A stretch of DNA of 64,000 bases, from positions 2,538,001 through 2,602,000 of the forward strand of contig NZ_CP103965.1 of assembly GCF_024970185.1 (NCBI RefSeq). The letters run 5' to 3'. Each line of letters starts with the position of its first letter. Positions within the stretch are counted from its first letter, which is position 1. Shown in pieces: positions 26,374 through 35,559 of the stretch. A program made the translations under genes and the position numbers. The notes below the pieces were generated by a model that was not told the origin of the DNA, searched no databases, and saw only the letters and a list, made by a program, of their open reading frames with translations. This DNA is from Pseudomonas sp. N3-W (GTDB taxonomy: Bacteria; Pseudomonadota; Gammaproteobacteria; Pseudomonadales; Pseudomonadaceae).

Positions 26374-27273
26374 ATGAAGCAGTTGTTCAAAGTACTCCTT
26401 ACGCTGATTGTCGCCGTCGGACTGGTCGGCTGTATCGCCGCTCCCATCGAGCTGACGGCGCAGACCCGGCAGCGGTTACAGGCGCAAGCACCGGTTCGAT
26501 TTCTCCTGACGTTTGACGATGGCCCCAGCGCTTCGAGTTTTTACAATCCGTCGCTGACCGTACTCGATAGCCTGGCCCGCAACCCGATACAGCCGGGCAT
26601 CAAGGCGGTGTTCTTTGTGCAGACGGGCGCCCCACGAGCCGGTGACAGCGATATTGGTCGCCAGGTCATGCATCGCGAACAGGCTGAAGGCCATATCCTC
26701 GGTTTTCACACGGCCACCCACTGGCACACCAATCACCGCTCGCTGAGCCCGCAAGATCTGGAAGCATCGCTGAGCAAGGGCAGCGCCGACATCGCCGCGA
26801 TTACCGGAGCGCCGCCAGTGCTGGTGCGCCCGCCGTTCTGGAATTACGACAAGCGCACGTTCGCGGCCTATCAGCGCCACGGCATGCACGTGCTGTTGAC
26901 CGACCTGAGCGCCAACGACGGCAAGATATGGGGCTTCAACGCCAGCCCCAGGCGCCGGGCGAACCTGTTGCGGGAAGTCTCTGAAGTGCGCGAACGTATC
27001 GCCCGAGGTGAACTGCCAACCGTGGACGGGGTGATTCCGGTGGTGGTGACGTTTCACGATCTCAATCGCTACACGGCCCGGCACACACGCGAATACCTGC
27101 AAATCCTGCTCGACAGCGCCAGCGCCACGGGCGTGAGAATGGCGCCCAAACCTTTTTACGACAATCAGGCCGAGTTGCTGACGGCGGCCATGGCGCGCAC
27201 GGTCAGTGTCAGTTCCGAGCCGGTTCAGCTTCCAGGCATTTGGAACTGGTTTTGGGACGGCGACTCCCATTGA
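26374..27273 (+). CDS. Polysaccharide deacetylase-family lipoprotein
   Basis: A 299-residue protein. A lipobox ends the signal sequence (LLTLIVAVGLVGC). The NodB-type fold shows FLLTFDDGPSA (catalytic Asp pair), HTATHWHTNH (metal-binding H-x3-H-type motif) and RPPFWNYDKRTFAAY. It should deacetylate an N- or O-acetylated polysaccharide at the cell envelope. The start MKQLFKVLL gives a proper signal peptide; an earlier in-frame start would not. Confidence 0.82.
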   Translation: MKQLFKVLLTLIVAVGLVGCIAAPIELTAQTRQRLQAQAPVRFLLTFDDGPSASSFYNPSLTVLDSLARNPIQPGIKAVFFVQTGAPRAGDSDIGRQVMHREQAEGHILGFHTATHWHTNHRSLSPQDLEASLSKGSADIAAITGAPPVLVRPPFWNYDKRTFAAYQRHGMHVLLTDLSANDGKIWGFNASPRRRANLLREVSEVRERIARGELPTVDGVIPVVVTFHDLNRYTARHTREYLQILLDSASATGVRMAPKPFYDNQAELLTAAMARTVSVSSEPVQLPGIWNWFWDGDSH

Positions 27274-27411
27274 ACCGATTCAGTGATCAAACAACTGTTG
27301 AAAGTGAGAGGCATGTAACACTTTAGACATAGTCAGGATGGGCAAAACGGCAAAGCTCAATCTATTCTCAGCAGGTCAATATTCTAAAACCGCCCCGCCG
27401 AGGCGCTTGCC

Positions 27412-27660
27412 ATGGTTTCAGTTTCAGAACTCTGCTGCATTGTGGAATCCGGTTTTTTTCCGCTTTCCTGCGATTGCACGGTGAACGAAGACGGCTCATT
27501 GCGGATCAAGGTCTATGATTCTGCCAGTGGGCGTATTGAACTGTTAATCAACGGTGTCTCGCCGGAGCAACTCACCAGCGTTCGCGATATCTCAAATCTT
27601 ATCGGCGAACTGCGTACCGAAATGCGCGCCGGGCGCCGGGCATTTGCCAGCGGCCTATAA
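27412..27660 (+). CDS. DUF1652 protein
   Basis: An 82-residue protein with [20 protein letters not shown] and the end [16 protein letters not shown], as in the Pseudomonas-specific DUF1652 family. Its stop overlaps the convergent Nudix gene by six bases. Function unknown. Confidence 0.8.
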   Translation: MVSVSELCCIVESGFFPLSCDCTVNEDGSLRIKVYDSASGRIELLINGVSPEQLTSVRDISNLIGELRTEMRAGRRAFASGL

Positions 27661-28017
27661 ACGTCGCTGGAAGGCTTTGACGATCCGCAGCGTCGCATCA
27701 CTGGTTTTCAGGTTGTGGATGGCGTCCAGCGGATGCCACATGCAATCGACAATCTCGTTTTGCGGCCGGACCTCATCCAGGTTCACCACCGAGGCTTCAT
27801 AGACATGATGTCGGGTGCTGCCGGACAGCAACTCCATCAGGTACAACACCTCGTCGGCCGCCAACCCGGTTTCTTCCTCAAGCTCGCGTATCGCCGCGCC
27901 GGCGTGGGTTTCGCCAGCTTCGACCTTGCCGCCGGGCAACGTCCAGCGACATCTGGGCTTGCGTACCAGGAGTACATGGCGGTCTTGCTCGCAAATTACA
28001 GTGGCGCGTATTTTCAT
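27655..28017 (-). CDS. Nudix hydrolase (MutT-like)
   Basis: A 120-residue protein with a complete Nudix box, [20 protein letters not shown] then ETGL, near residues 28-51. A one-domain enzyme of the MutT/ADP-ribose pyrophosphatase size; substrate unknown. Confidence 0.87.
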   Translation of the reverse strand: MKIRATVICEQDRHVLLVRKPRCRWTLPGGKVEAGETHAGAAIRELEEETGLAADEVLYLMELLSGSTRHHVYEASVVNLDEVRPQNEIVDCMWHPLDAIHNLKTSDATLRIVKAFQRRL

Positions 28018-28235
28018 GTGTTACCCATATCGCTGACTGTCACAAATGTGTAATTCAACTGCAATATCTGGACCGGCGCATACACGGGTTGACTGGCTCG
28101 TTTGAGTCCCTGCATGGGTCAAAAGTGCCGCCGATGGTGCCGCGCTGTTGCGACGTCTGGTCGGCACCGCGACAAAAGTCCGGTGTAAGGTAGGCAGGTG
28201 AGTCCTTGATCAGCTCTGCCGAAATGGAGGTGACT

Positions 28236-28427
28236 ATGAGCATTGCGATGCTGACCAAAATGCATATGAACGGTTATGACGTCTTCAGTGTGAACCATGG
28301 CCCCTGGCGGGTGTGCACCAAAGGTGATCGGCTTGCGGCCTTCGCCAGCCGGGAAGAGGCGCTGGCATACGCGGCGTCGCTGCCCGCATGTCGAGCTCGG
28401 ACACGCCAGCCGTCCCCCAACCAATAA
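28236..28427 (+). CDS. Small DUF2188-like protein
   Basis: A 63-residue protein with a strong GGAGG site before the ATG. The core YDVFSVNHGPWRVCTKGD then AAFASREEALAYA resembles DUF2188 small proteins. Function unknown. A terminator follows. Confidence 0.6.
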   Translation: MSIAMLTKMHMNGYDVFSVNHGPWRVCTKGDRLAAFASREEALAYAASLPACRARTRQPSPNQ

Positions 28428-28447
28428 TTCACAAATATCGCTTTTCC

Positions 28448-28472
28448 AGCCTCGGATTGCCGGGGCTTTTTT
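28448..28472 (+). terminator. Intrinsic terminator
   Basis: AGCCTCGGATTGCCGGGGCT followed by six Ts. It ends the transcript of the small gene at 28236. Confidence 0.7.
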
Positions 28473-28579
28473 GTAAGGTGAAATTGACACGTTTCCACTG
28501 GTCGGGAAGTCTGGGCGAATGTCCGGAGTTGATGTCGTATTGAAGGCGTAAGTTTTTCATCCGCGTGAGGCCATTGCAC

Positions 28580-28798
28580 ATGACAACGACCGATGACTTC
28601 AGGGTTCATGCCCATGAACTGATACGGGATCTGGACGCCGCCACCACGCAGATGATGTCGCTTGTTTCGGCTCATCAACTGAGCGGGCCGGAGTGGGAGC
28701 GCACGACTCGGTGGCAGCACGAGGCCTATGAGCGATGGATGAACTACCTCAATGAGCGCTCGTATGGCGACCCCGGTAATAACGATCAATCCCGATGA
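28580..28798 (+). CDS. Hypothetical protein (72 aa)
   Basis: A 72-residue, mostly helical protein starting MTTTDDFRVHAHELIRDLDA. Clean reading frame, no recognised family. An in-frame GTG at 28565 is an alternative start. Confidence 0.5.
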   Translation: MTTTDDFRVHAHELIRDLDAATTQMMSLVSAHQLSGPEWERTTRWQHEAYERWMNYLNERSYGDPGNNDQSR

Positions 28799-28869
28799 GT
28801 TGTGTTCTACAGATGGATGTCTGTGCAACGACGCGTTACATTCGCTTTTTTTCAGGATAGGGACGCATC

Positions 28870-29205
28870 ATGCGGATGTTGATCGGGGGGATGGCATTGG
28901 CCGTTTTGGCAGGTTGTTCGTTGCCTGCCTCGCTGGTGCCGGGTGAACCCAATGTCAGTAAATACAGCAGCAAGTTACCGAAAGACTACGCGGCTTGCGT
29001 ATTACCCGCCTGGCAGCAAGAAATCCCCAAAACCACGCAGACTGCGATTTCCAATGGTTACCGGATCAATGCACCGAGCATCATCACCGCCGACGAAATT
29101 CTGGACGTGGTGAAATGGAAGGATGGCAGCCGGATTTCGTTGTATCAGGGACCGCCTTGGGCGAAGTCAGGGGCATTGAGAAAGGCCGTCAAGGATTGCT
29201 TGTAG
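28870..29205 (+). CDS. Hypothetical lipoprotein
   Basis: A 111-residue protein with a lipobox (GMALAVLAGC) and a short mature domain (PKDYAACVLPAWQQEIPK). Probably anchored in the outer membrane. Function unknown. Confidence 0.7.
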   Translation: MRMLIGGMALAVLAGCSLPASLVPGEPNVSKYSSKLPKDYAACVLPAWQQEIPKTTQTAISNGYRINAPSIITADEILDVVKWKDGSRISLYQGPPWAKSGALRKAVKDCL

Positions 29206-29212
29206 CAAGCGC

Positions 29213-29436
29213 TTGATAGGCGTGTGGATCCACAAGCCCTCATAAAAAGTGTTGTTATATAAGGGCTTAGGTGATTATTTAACTGATTGGTGAGCGGAAA
29301 TATCTTGTTGCAAGTTATCGTCTTGGGGTAAGATCGCCCCGCGTTCACCACCACGGTTTATGCATTTTTAAATCCCAGGCGTCCATCAGCTGCCTGGGAT
29401 TTTTTTTGCCTGCGATTCGGTGCCTGTGACAGGGTG
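29213..29436 (+). ncRNA. Possible small transcript with terminator
   Basis: A sigma-70-like promoter, TTGTTG then TAAGAT (about 29305-29334), is followed within 40 bp by a strong terminator, AATCCCAGGC-11 nt-GCCTGGGATT then seven Ts (29371-29407). No ORF lies between, so a short RNA of about 65 nt is possible. It could also just be the end of a longer transcript. Confidence 0.3.
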
Positions 29437-29631
29437 CTACTGGGGCTTGGCTGCGGAGCGTCGTTCCGGGCCAGCCGGGTTACCGGTATTGACCAGTCTT
29501 CTTTCTACCAGAACGTTCTCCAGCGCCTGACGCGCTGCCGGTTCCAGTTGATGCTCGCGTGCTTTGAGTTCCAGCAGGATGGGGCTCGACCAGTTGCGAT
29601 AGGTTTTTTCGGCGATACGTACGGGGGTCAT
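29437..29631 (-). CDS. Hypothetical protein (64 aa)
   Basis: A 64-residue protein starting MTPVRIAEKTYRNWSSPILL after a good AAGGAGAG ribosome site. Charged, helical (ELKAREHQLEPAARQALENV). No family recognised. Confidence 0.5.
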   Translation of the reverse strand: MTPVRIAEKTYRNWSSPILLELKAREHQLEPAARQALENVLVERRLVNTGNPAGPERRSAAKPQ

Positions 29632-29750
29632 CGATCTCTCCTTGATTAGGCGCCCGCCAGCAAACAGGGCGCGGCCCGATGAGGTAGAAACACTAGACGA
29701 GGAATCGGGTTGGTGCCAGCTTTCGGACGCTCACTTCAACATTCTGAAAG

Positions 29751-30176
29751 CTACTTTGCTTTCCATTCTCCGCCTCCCGTCACGCAATCAATCCTGGATT
29801 GGTTCAGGTTCTGCGCATCGTAATAATAAGTGATGCTGCGGGCATTATCGGGAATAGTGAGCGACTTGCTGCTCTTGTCCTTGCTCATGGCCTGAGGGTT
29901 GGCCAGCGATTCCGCGGTCAAGGTGCCAATACAGGTTGCCTGATAATGATTGGCACAGTGTTCGACTTTATTTTTGGTACTGGTCAGCATTTCCTTGCTC
30001 TGGTTGCTGCATGACCAATTGATAGCGTCGACCGGCATGCCGCTGTATTCATAGCAGGTATGAGATTCGATGACCGGGACGGATGCGCTTTGAGATCGGG
30101 TCTGCACATCACAGCCTTGAGCCATCGCCAGAGTGGGGCTCAAGGTTGCGATCAGAAGCAGCAGTCTACTGTTCAT
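29751..30176 (-). CDS. Hypothetical exported protein
   Basis: A 141-residue protein with a signal peptide (MNSRLLLLIATLSPTLAMAQ) and six cysteines in the mature part, consistent with periplasmic disulfides. It lies 143 bp downstream of the PL7-like gene in the same direction. Function unknown. Confidence 0.65.
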   Translation of the reverse strand: MNSRLLLLIATLSPTLAMAQGCDVQTRSQSASVPVIESHTCYEYSGMPVDAINWSCSNQSKEMLTSTKNKVEHCANHYQATCIGTLTAESLANPQAMSKDKSSKSLTIPDNARSITYYYDAQNLNQSRIDCVTGGGEWKAK

Positions 30177-30319
30177 CAGAGAATCCTCTGGTATGGCACA
30201 TACCCCGTCAAAAGACAGGGTCTATTCACAGGAGAGGGCAGGCGCTGGAAAAAATTCAGACTTTCGATGGTTGTTCGCCTGCCTGAGCAAGCGTTGGGAC
30301 GACTTCGCAGGGCCAGCGA

Positions 30320-31003
30320 TTAAACGTGAGTCACCGACAACAGACTGATCACGCAGATAGAACCGTCGCTGGGTGAAGTGGTGTCCGTGTAGTCGATCTG
30401 GTTGTAGATACCGCCATGGAAATCGAAGGTCTGCGTACTCCAGGTGCTGCCAAGTTGCAACGACGGGGAAGAAGCCGACTTGCCATTGCAACTGGCGCTC
30501 AAAACGACCACACCCGCAGACGTGCTATGAATATTTATCTGATATTTGGCACCCAGCGGTACATTGCCGAGTAGAAGCACAGGCGTAGGATCTGCACCGT
30601 TGTACTCCTTGCGAAAGGCGTAAGTGAGCGCGCCCTTTTCCCAAAATACCTTCATGGCAGGGTTGGTATCGTCCTGCACGTGCATCTGTGAAATCACCAC
30701 TCGCTGCGCCGAGTTGACCTTCAACAGTGTCATCTCTTGCTTGTTCCAGTGGTTGGCGGCGCTGGTCAGTGGCCAGTAAATCGACTCTTTCCATTCACAG
30801 CGCGTTCGATGCGTGCTCTTGCTTGAAGCGCCTTTGGTCGGGGCTGTGAGCTGAATGGAGCCGTCGGCCAGTCGGCTGATGACGGTGGGGCATTGCGCCA
30901 GTGCTTCAGTACCGTTCAGCTCCAGGGCTACCGGGTTTGTTGCTGAAGTGGGCAGTGGGGTGGCTATGTCGAATGTGCTGATATCTACGGTCATGCTTGG
31001 CAT
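30320..31003 (-). CDS. PL7-family alginate lyase-like protein
   Basis: A 227-residue protein resembling polysaccharide lyase family 7. The family's three motifs are present in variant form: THRTRCEW (for R-S-E-L-R), ISQMHVQD (for Q-I-H) and FDFHGGIYNQIDY (for Y-F-K-A-G-x-Y-N-Q). Q and H of the second and Y of the third motif are kept. There is no signal peptide, which is unusual for a lyase meant to act outside; it may be intracellular, or secreted by a non-Sec route. Would cleave alginate or a related uronate polymer by beta-elimination. Confidence 0.75.
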   Translation of the reverse strand: MPSMTVDISTFDIATPLPTSATNPVALELNGTEALAQCPTVISRLADGSIQLTAPTKGASSKSTHRTRCEWKESIYWPLTSAANHWNKQEMTLLKVNSAQRVVISQMHVQDDTNPAMKVFWEKGALTYAFRKEYNGADPTPVLLLGNVPLGAKYQINIHSTSAGVVVLSASCNGKSASSPSLQLGSTWSTQTFDFHGGIYNQIDYTDTTSPSDGSICVISLLSVTHV

Positions 31004-31083
31004 CCTTGTCGTAAAAGTTGTTGCTCCAGGATTGGGCAGTTTTCGTCAGGCTGACGTGGTGCTGTTTGTGCGTTTGTGCATGT

Positions 31084-32268
31084 CTAGTTCTCCAGAGCAT
31101 AGCGGCGACAATGGTTCAGGTAGCCCTCTTCATGTTTTCCAACCAATTGAACGACGCTGGTCCAAAGCCAGGAGGGCGCGTCCAGCTGTTTTGAACGGCT
31201 CACTTGCAAATCGGCTATCCATTTTTTTCGGCTAGCACGATCCATCTGCCGGGCATGGGCAATACCGACGACCCGCGCCAGATAACCCGCCGCGTGAACG
31301 GCATCGATTTCGCTGAGTTCATCCAGCTCCAGCTTCATGTCCTGAGGCAGTAACTCACGAATGAAAAAGCCGTGATCGAGCATGCGCGTCGCTATCATTC
31401 GCTCACCCAGCGCGGGTGACAGTTGAAGAGCGCCTTCCAGTACACGTTTCCCGTTATCACGCGGCATGCGCGCACGAGCGGATCGAGGCGCCGCCGCACC
31501 GGCAGCCTCTTTGATATCGATCAGGCAATATTCCTGGTCTGCTTTGTCACCCACCCCCAGCAGCACTGCATAACGCAGCAGCCCGAGCGAACTGCAACCC
31601 TTGACCCAGTAAGCCGAGTCCAGAAGCTCGACCTCGGCATCGTTCGACCGGCCCTTGAGTGATGTAACCAGTTGGTGAATTTCCGGGGATGCGCACAAGG
31701 TTTTAATCGCGGCGTTTTCTTTTCGCGACAACGGCCAGAAATGTTTCCCGAGCGGAATCGTGGGGCGAGCGTTTTCGATACGTTCGCGCGCCAGATTTTT
31801 CCAGGTCCGTTGCACGGCACTGCGCATGCTTGCTTTTACCTGGGCAGGGCGCGGCGGTGCTTCATCTGGCTTGTCTTCGAACGCTTGCTCATAACCACGC
31901 ATCATTTCCTCAAGCATGCGGGCAGTGGTTACACCGGGCAAATCCGAACCCCTGGCAGCCGTCGCCAGGGACAGGGCCAGCCGCACCAGATCGTGCGCCG
32001 GATTACCAATGACCGCCTGATCCAGGTCGCGAATATGTATGTCGATGTGGCCCTTGGTGTTCGCGGTAGGCCCCAGATTGCCGGCATGACAGTCACCGCA
32101 TATCCAGATGGAGGGGCCTTGAGGCAGCCGACGCCCCGGCTGACTGTGCAACCACTCGTAAAACTGCACCGTGCTGCCTCGAACATAAGCGTGGGCCGAG
32201 CGAGCCATTTTCACATTACGCAGGTGGGTCAAATGCGGGAGACGTGCCGAGGGACGGGGAGGTGTCAT
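31084..32268 (-). CDS. DUF2252 family protein
   Basis: A 394-residue protein. It contains IWICGDCHAGNLG and DLDQAVIGNPAHDLVRLALS, like the catalytic loop of kinase-like aminoglycoside-phosphotransferase folds, and matches DUF2252. A phosphotransferase-like role is inferred; substrate unknown. Confidence 0.78.
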   Translation of the reverse strand: MTPPRPSARLPHLTHLRNVKMARSAHAYVRGSTVQFYEWLHSQPGRRLPQGPSIWICGDCHAGNLGPTANTKGHIDIHIRDLDQAVIGNPAHDLVRLALSLATAARGSDLPGVTTARMLEEMMRGYEQAFEDKPDEAPPRPAQVKASMRSAVQRTWKNLARERIENARPTIPLGKHFWPLSRKENAAIKTLCASPEIHQLVTSLKGRSNDAEVELLDSAYWVKGCSSLGLLRYAVLLGVGDKADQEYCLIDIKEAAGAAAPRSARARMPRDNGKRVLEGALQLSPALGERMIATRMLDHGFFIRELLPQDMKLELDELSEIDAVHAAGYLARVVGIAHARQMDRASRKKWIADLQVSRSKQLDAPSWLWTSVVQLVGKHEEGYLNHCRRYALEN

Positions 32269-32472
32269 CGTAAAAGCTCTGGATGGGGCAACGGTTGACG
32301 CTTGGCCGGGGTGAATGTTTCAAAATGATTCGTTGTTTTCGTAGCGTACTCTGCCCTCGCACAAGCGATGACCGCCTGGTCAGCGATCGAAAGTTGCAAT
32401 GCCTTGATGCAATAGCAGTCGGAGTTGTAGGCGTCGGCTCGGTTGGCGAGCTTTTTCACGTCTGGCAGGCAA

Positions 32473-32497
32473 CAAAAAGCCCGGGCTTTGCCGGGCC
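32473..32497 (-). terminator. Intrinsic terminator of the 56-aa membrane protein gene
   Basis: On the minus strand GCCCGG-CAAAGC-CCGGGC is followed by TTTTT. A diverged copy with its flanks lies at 50485-50517. Confidence 0.7.
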
Positions 32498-32512
32498 TCT
32501 TTGGACGTTCGC

Positions 32513-32683
32513 TCAACGCGAATAAAGCTTCCTCACGTGCTCCGTGCGTTTGAGAGTGGCTCTACTCTTTCGCCTTTGAACCCAGCTCCAGAAGGCGTGT
32601 ACAGGGTGAAGAAAAGCCGCGAGCACGCTAAGCAGCATGATGATGAAGAGTGAAATCAGCGGGATGCTTTCGTGCGAGAACAT
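32513..32683 (-). CDS. Small membrane protein (56 aa)
   Basis: ATG at 32683 follows CAGGAGTAATCCACC. The product has one membrane helix (ISLFIIMLLSVLAAFL) and a basic tail (RRKSRATLKRTEHVRKLYSR). A matching terminator follows. The last 12 codons and terminator recur, diverged, at 50485-50575, which supports its reality as a gene. Function unknown. Confidence 0.6.
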   Translation of the reverse strand: MFSHESIPLISLFIIMLLSVLAAFLHPVHAFWSWVQRRKSRATLKRTEHVRKLYSR

Positions 32684-33109
32684 GGTGGATTACTCCTGTA
32701 GTCACTATGTCGGAACCTTGAGGGTAGTCAGCCAAGCCCATGTTTGCATGAACTTTTTTTAAAAGTATGTTCATTTGTTAAAGCTTGAAAATGACAGTTT
32801 TAGCTGTTATTCGCGCGCCCGTTTTTCAAACGTTTGCGACGTAAAACCGGAGATGATTGGGCAAATTGACTCGCTCCGCCGACAAGCCATTTGTAACCGT
32901 GCGGGCAAGGCACCTTCCTTTCATTGATGCAATCCTCCCTAACCTGGCGCACGAAGAGGATGGGAAGCCCGGTCGTTCAACATGGCTTGAGTCACCACAA
33001 ACACGTTCCTGTCAGGAGCCTGCTGGCACTCATCCCCCATCGGCCATGACCTGAGCATCCTGGACGTCGCCCTTGATGTTGGAGGGTGGACGGGCCGGTT
33101 GACTTTGAG
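32684..33109. other. Intergenic region, no gene seen
   Basis: About 430 bp. No convincing reading frame, RNA or operator was found. It separates core-like genes from the LysR/SDR pair and marks approximately where accessory sequence begins. Confidence 0.4.
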
Positions 33110-34000
33110 CTAACGCGGCGCGGGTAATTGTGCAATAACCTGGGCAAGCCAATCTCTGGATGCATTACCCGAAGTTCTTCTATGCCATCCCACAACCACA
33201 TTGAAATTTAGGGAGGACATGTCTATATCGATCACTTGGAAACCCCCGGCGGCGGCAATGGCCGAGGGCACGAAGGCCACCGTGTCATTGACGTGCATAA
33301 ACGCTTGCAGAGACGTGTAGCAGGGCAAAGTGGCAATCACAGTGCGGCTAACCCCCCGGGCGCTAAGAAAATCATCCACTCGGCTCCCCAGATTGCCTAC
33401 GCCACTGGCGAAATCAACATGAGGATGGGAAGACACGTCGCCCAGCGCCTGTATCTGCCCAGGCAGTGGCGAACCTTGCCGAGCGACGCAGCAGTAGTGG
33501 TCGCGTCTCAGTGTATTGCGTACCAGTCCCGGATCGACGTAGTCAGAAAAACCAATCACCAGGTCAGCCTCTCCTTGCGCCAGCGTCTTGGCATGCTGAG
33601 CGGGATTGAAGTCAATGACTTCAAGTTTCACCCCGGGCGCGCGTTCGCGCATGAGCAACGAAAGCGACGGGATGATAGACAGTTGCGCATATTCATTTGC
33701 GATGACCCTGAACACGTACTTACTGGTTGCCGGATCGAATGGGAATGAATTGAAGATGCCGTCGACCTCTTCAACTATTTTCTCGAATTTAGCCGCCAGG
33801 TCGTACGCATAGTCGGTCGGCTGTAGGCCTGCACTCTGGCGCAGGAACAGCTCATTGGGAAACACTTCACGCATGCGCTTGAGGTAGTTGCTAACCGCCT
33901 GTTGTGATATCTCAAGCCGCTCGGCAACGCGAGAAACGTTTTTCTCGCGCACGAGATGCAGCAAAACCCGCATGTGCCTGATATCGATTTTCTCAATCAT
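33110..34000 (-). CDS. LysR-family transcriptional regulator
   Basis: A 296-residue regulator. Residues 5-65 are the winged helix (MRVLLHLVREKNVSRVAERL, SQQAVSNYLKRMREVFP); the rest is a substrate-binding-like sensor domain. It is divergent from an SDR gene, and the gap holds a perfect dyad TTGTAT-CTC-ATACAA, so it probably controls that gene and itself. Confidence 0.88.
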   Translation of the reverse strand: MIEKIDIRHMRVLLHLVREKNVSRVAERLEISQQAVSNYLKRMREVFPNELFLRQSAGLQPTDYAYDLAAKFEKIVEEVDGIFNSFPFDPATSKYVFRVIANEYAQLSIIPSLSLLMRERAPGVKLEVIDFNPAQHAKTLAQGEADLVIGFSDYVDPGLVRNTLRRDHYCCVARQGSPLPGQIQALGDVSSHPHVDFASGVGNLGSRVDDFLSARGVSRTVIATLPCYTSLQAFMHVNDTVAFVPSAIAAAGGFQVIDIDMSSLNFNVVVGWHRRTSGNASRDWLAQVIAQLPAPR

Positions 34001-34005
34001 TTGAA

Positions 34006-34020
34006 TTGTATCTCATACAA
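34006..34020. promoter_or_regulatory. LysR-type operator dyad
   Basis: TTGTAT-CTC-ATACAA, a perfect 6-3-6 dyad immediately upstream of the LysR gene, with the T-N11-A-type outline of LysR boxes. A half-copy, ATTGTATCA, lies at about 34039. Confidence 0.5.
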
Positions 34021-34092
34021 GCCAGTCGTGATTTTCATTGTATCACTGGGCGCCTAGAGTACCGCCTCCCCAAGATTTAACGAGGCATTGCT

Positions 34093-34701
34093 ATGAAAAC
34101 CGTAATTTTGATTGGCGCCCAAGGGCACATGGGCCAAGCCGCTATGACCGGCCTCAAGAACCATAATGTCATCACCGCCAGCCGCTCCGGCACAGGCTGC
34201 GACCACACGGTCGATATCACCAGCAAGGCGTCGATCAAGGCGCTGTTCGTAAAGGTCGGGCCATTCGATGCCGTCGTTAATACAGTTGGCTACTGCGAAT
34301 ACGCCAATTTCAGCGAAATGACCGATGAGCAGTGGGATACGACTATCCAAAGCAAGATGGTCGGCCAGATCAATCTGGTTAATGTGGGCCTGAACTACAT
34401 CAACGATGGCGGTTCGTTTACGCTTATTTCGGGAATTCTGAATGTCAAACCCATTCCCATGGCAATCGCGGACGCCACCACCAGCGGCGCCATCGACACC
34501 TTTGTGCAGTGCGTAGCGCACGAGCTTCCACGCCAGATTCGCATCAACGTGGTCAACCCTACCGTTCTGGAGGAGGCATGGGACGTATATGGGGAAATGA
34601 TGCCGGGCTTCCAGCCTGTCCCTGGCGCGCTGGTAGGCAAAGCCTTCGAGCGCTCGGTTGATGGCTTCATTACCGGAAAGGTTATATTCGTCGACGCCTG
34701 A
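34093..34701 (+). CDS. Short-chain dehydrogenase
   Basis: A 202-residue SDR with the cofactor loop ILIGAQGHMGQAAM and the end LPRQIRINVVNPTVLEEAWD. The usual YxxxK catalytic pair is not seen at its expected place (ADATTSGAIDTF instead), as in a compact SDR subfamily. It is the likely target of the divergent LysR protein. Substrate unknown. Confidence 0.8.
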   Translation: MKTVILIGAQGHMGQAAMTGLKNHNVITASRSGTGCDHTVDITSKASIKALFVKVGPFDAVVNTVGYCEYANFSEMTDEQWDTTIQSKMVGQINLVNVGLNYINDGGSFTLISGILNVKPIPMAIADATTSGAIDTFVQCVAHELPRQIRINVVNPTVLEEAWDVYGEMMPGFQPVPGALVGKAFERSVDGFITGKVIFVDA

Positions 34702-34912
34702 CGAAGAGTTCTTTCTCTACTGAAAACAGTCTGTGACAGGTTAAGAGGGCACCGACTTGAACATTAATCAGGTCGGATGAGCCCCCAGCGCTATCTCGAT
34801 TCGCAGCTTGTTAATAGAGCTGGCTGGTGGCGCAGGCCTAGACAACGGCCCAGGCAGCCACCAGGCGGGCTAATGATGTGTCCGGACGCATACCGTTAAC
34901 GAAAAATCCGTT
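34702..34912. other. Intergenic region before the hrp box
   Basis: About 210 bp with no gene seen. It ends at the hrp box of the next gene. A possible hairpin, CCTGGTGGC-like (about 34830-34870), could terminate the SDR transcript but lacks a U-run. Confidence 0.35.
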
Positions 34913-34940
34913 GGAACCGATAATCGCCTTCTACCACTGA
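34913..34940 (+). promoter_or_regulatory. HrpL-dependent hrp box
   Basis: GGAACC (34913-34918), a 15-bp spacer, then CCACTGA (34934-34940). This matches the GGAACC-N15/16-CCACNNA consensus for the type III secretion sigma factor HrpL at every fixed position. It lies 28 bp before the start codon of the following gene. Confidence 0.75.
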
Positions 34941-34968
34941 AAGATTTTGATTCAGTGGAGATTAAGCG

Positions 34969-35559
34969 ATGCAAGCAATTTCTAGACTTACCTGCGGGTG
35001 CATACCGAGCCAATATCAGGACAGCAACAACGTTTCCTCGGGTGTCGTTTCGGCCAGTAAATTGAAATCCAACATGGTCAAACGATTCAATCAGCTTGAA
35101 GAAACGGGCCAACAACCGCACATCTGCTACCAGATAGCGGTCCATGCAGGCAGGGCCGGGAATGCAATCAGTCAGCAAGCTGAGGAGCGACTGGCCCCCG
35201 AGTTGAATTATTCGCAGGGCTACAAGGACCTGATGGGCATTACCCCAACCAGTGGCCGCTCTGATTTTGATTCAAGGCAAATTCCAGAGTCCGGTATCTT
35301 GAATTTTCAGAGCCGGGAGACCGGGCGAATGGTTCATACAGCCTACCTGCACAAGGAGGGCAATAGTTTGCATCTGGTACACGCCAATGGGCTGGCACTG
35401 GATGTAGAGTTTCCGAAAAATCCGGAACTTCAGGGTGGTGCGGGTTTTCACGACATCAGCACCGGCAGCGATATGAATCTCCAGAGATACCTGAACAAAA
35501 ACGGGCTGCAGTTTCACTACACGAAAGCCTCGGATTTGAATACCAACGCCGCTCGTTGA
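34969..35559 (+). CDS. Candidate type III effector (196 aa)
   Basis: A 196-residue protein behind a perfect hrp box. Its N-terminus (MQAISRLTCGCIPSQYQDSN) fits the rules for Pseudomonas type III export: an aliphatic residue at position 4, no acidic residue in the first 12, and serine- and glutamine-rich early sequence. The middle contains HICYQIAVHAG (C53) and MVHTAYLHKEGNSLHLVHAN (H123, N140). The order Cys...His...Asn could be a papain-like triad, but this is a guess. No effector family was recognised. No secretion-system or chaperone gene is in the window. Confidence 0.6.
   Translation: MQAISRLTCGCIPSQYQDSNNVSSGVVSASKLKSNMVKRFNQLEETGQQPHICYQIAVHAGRAGNAISQQAEERLAPELNYSQGYKDLMGITPTSGRSDFDSRQIPESGILNFQSRETGRMVHTAYLHKEGNSLHLVHANGLALDVEFPKNPELQGGAGFHDISTGSDMNLQRYLNKNGLQFHYTKASDLNTNAAR

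Noticed and set aside
32265..32516. Minus-strand frame with RPGKARAFCCLP resembling one at 50395
   Set aside because: The similarity comes from the shared terminator and small-gene 3' end read in a wrong frame.
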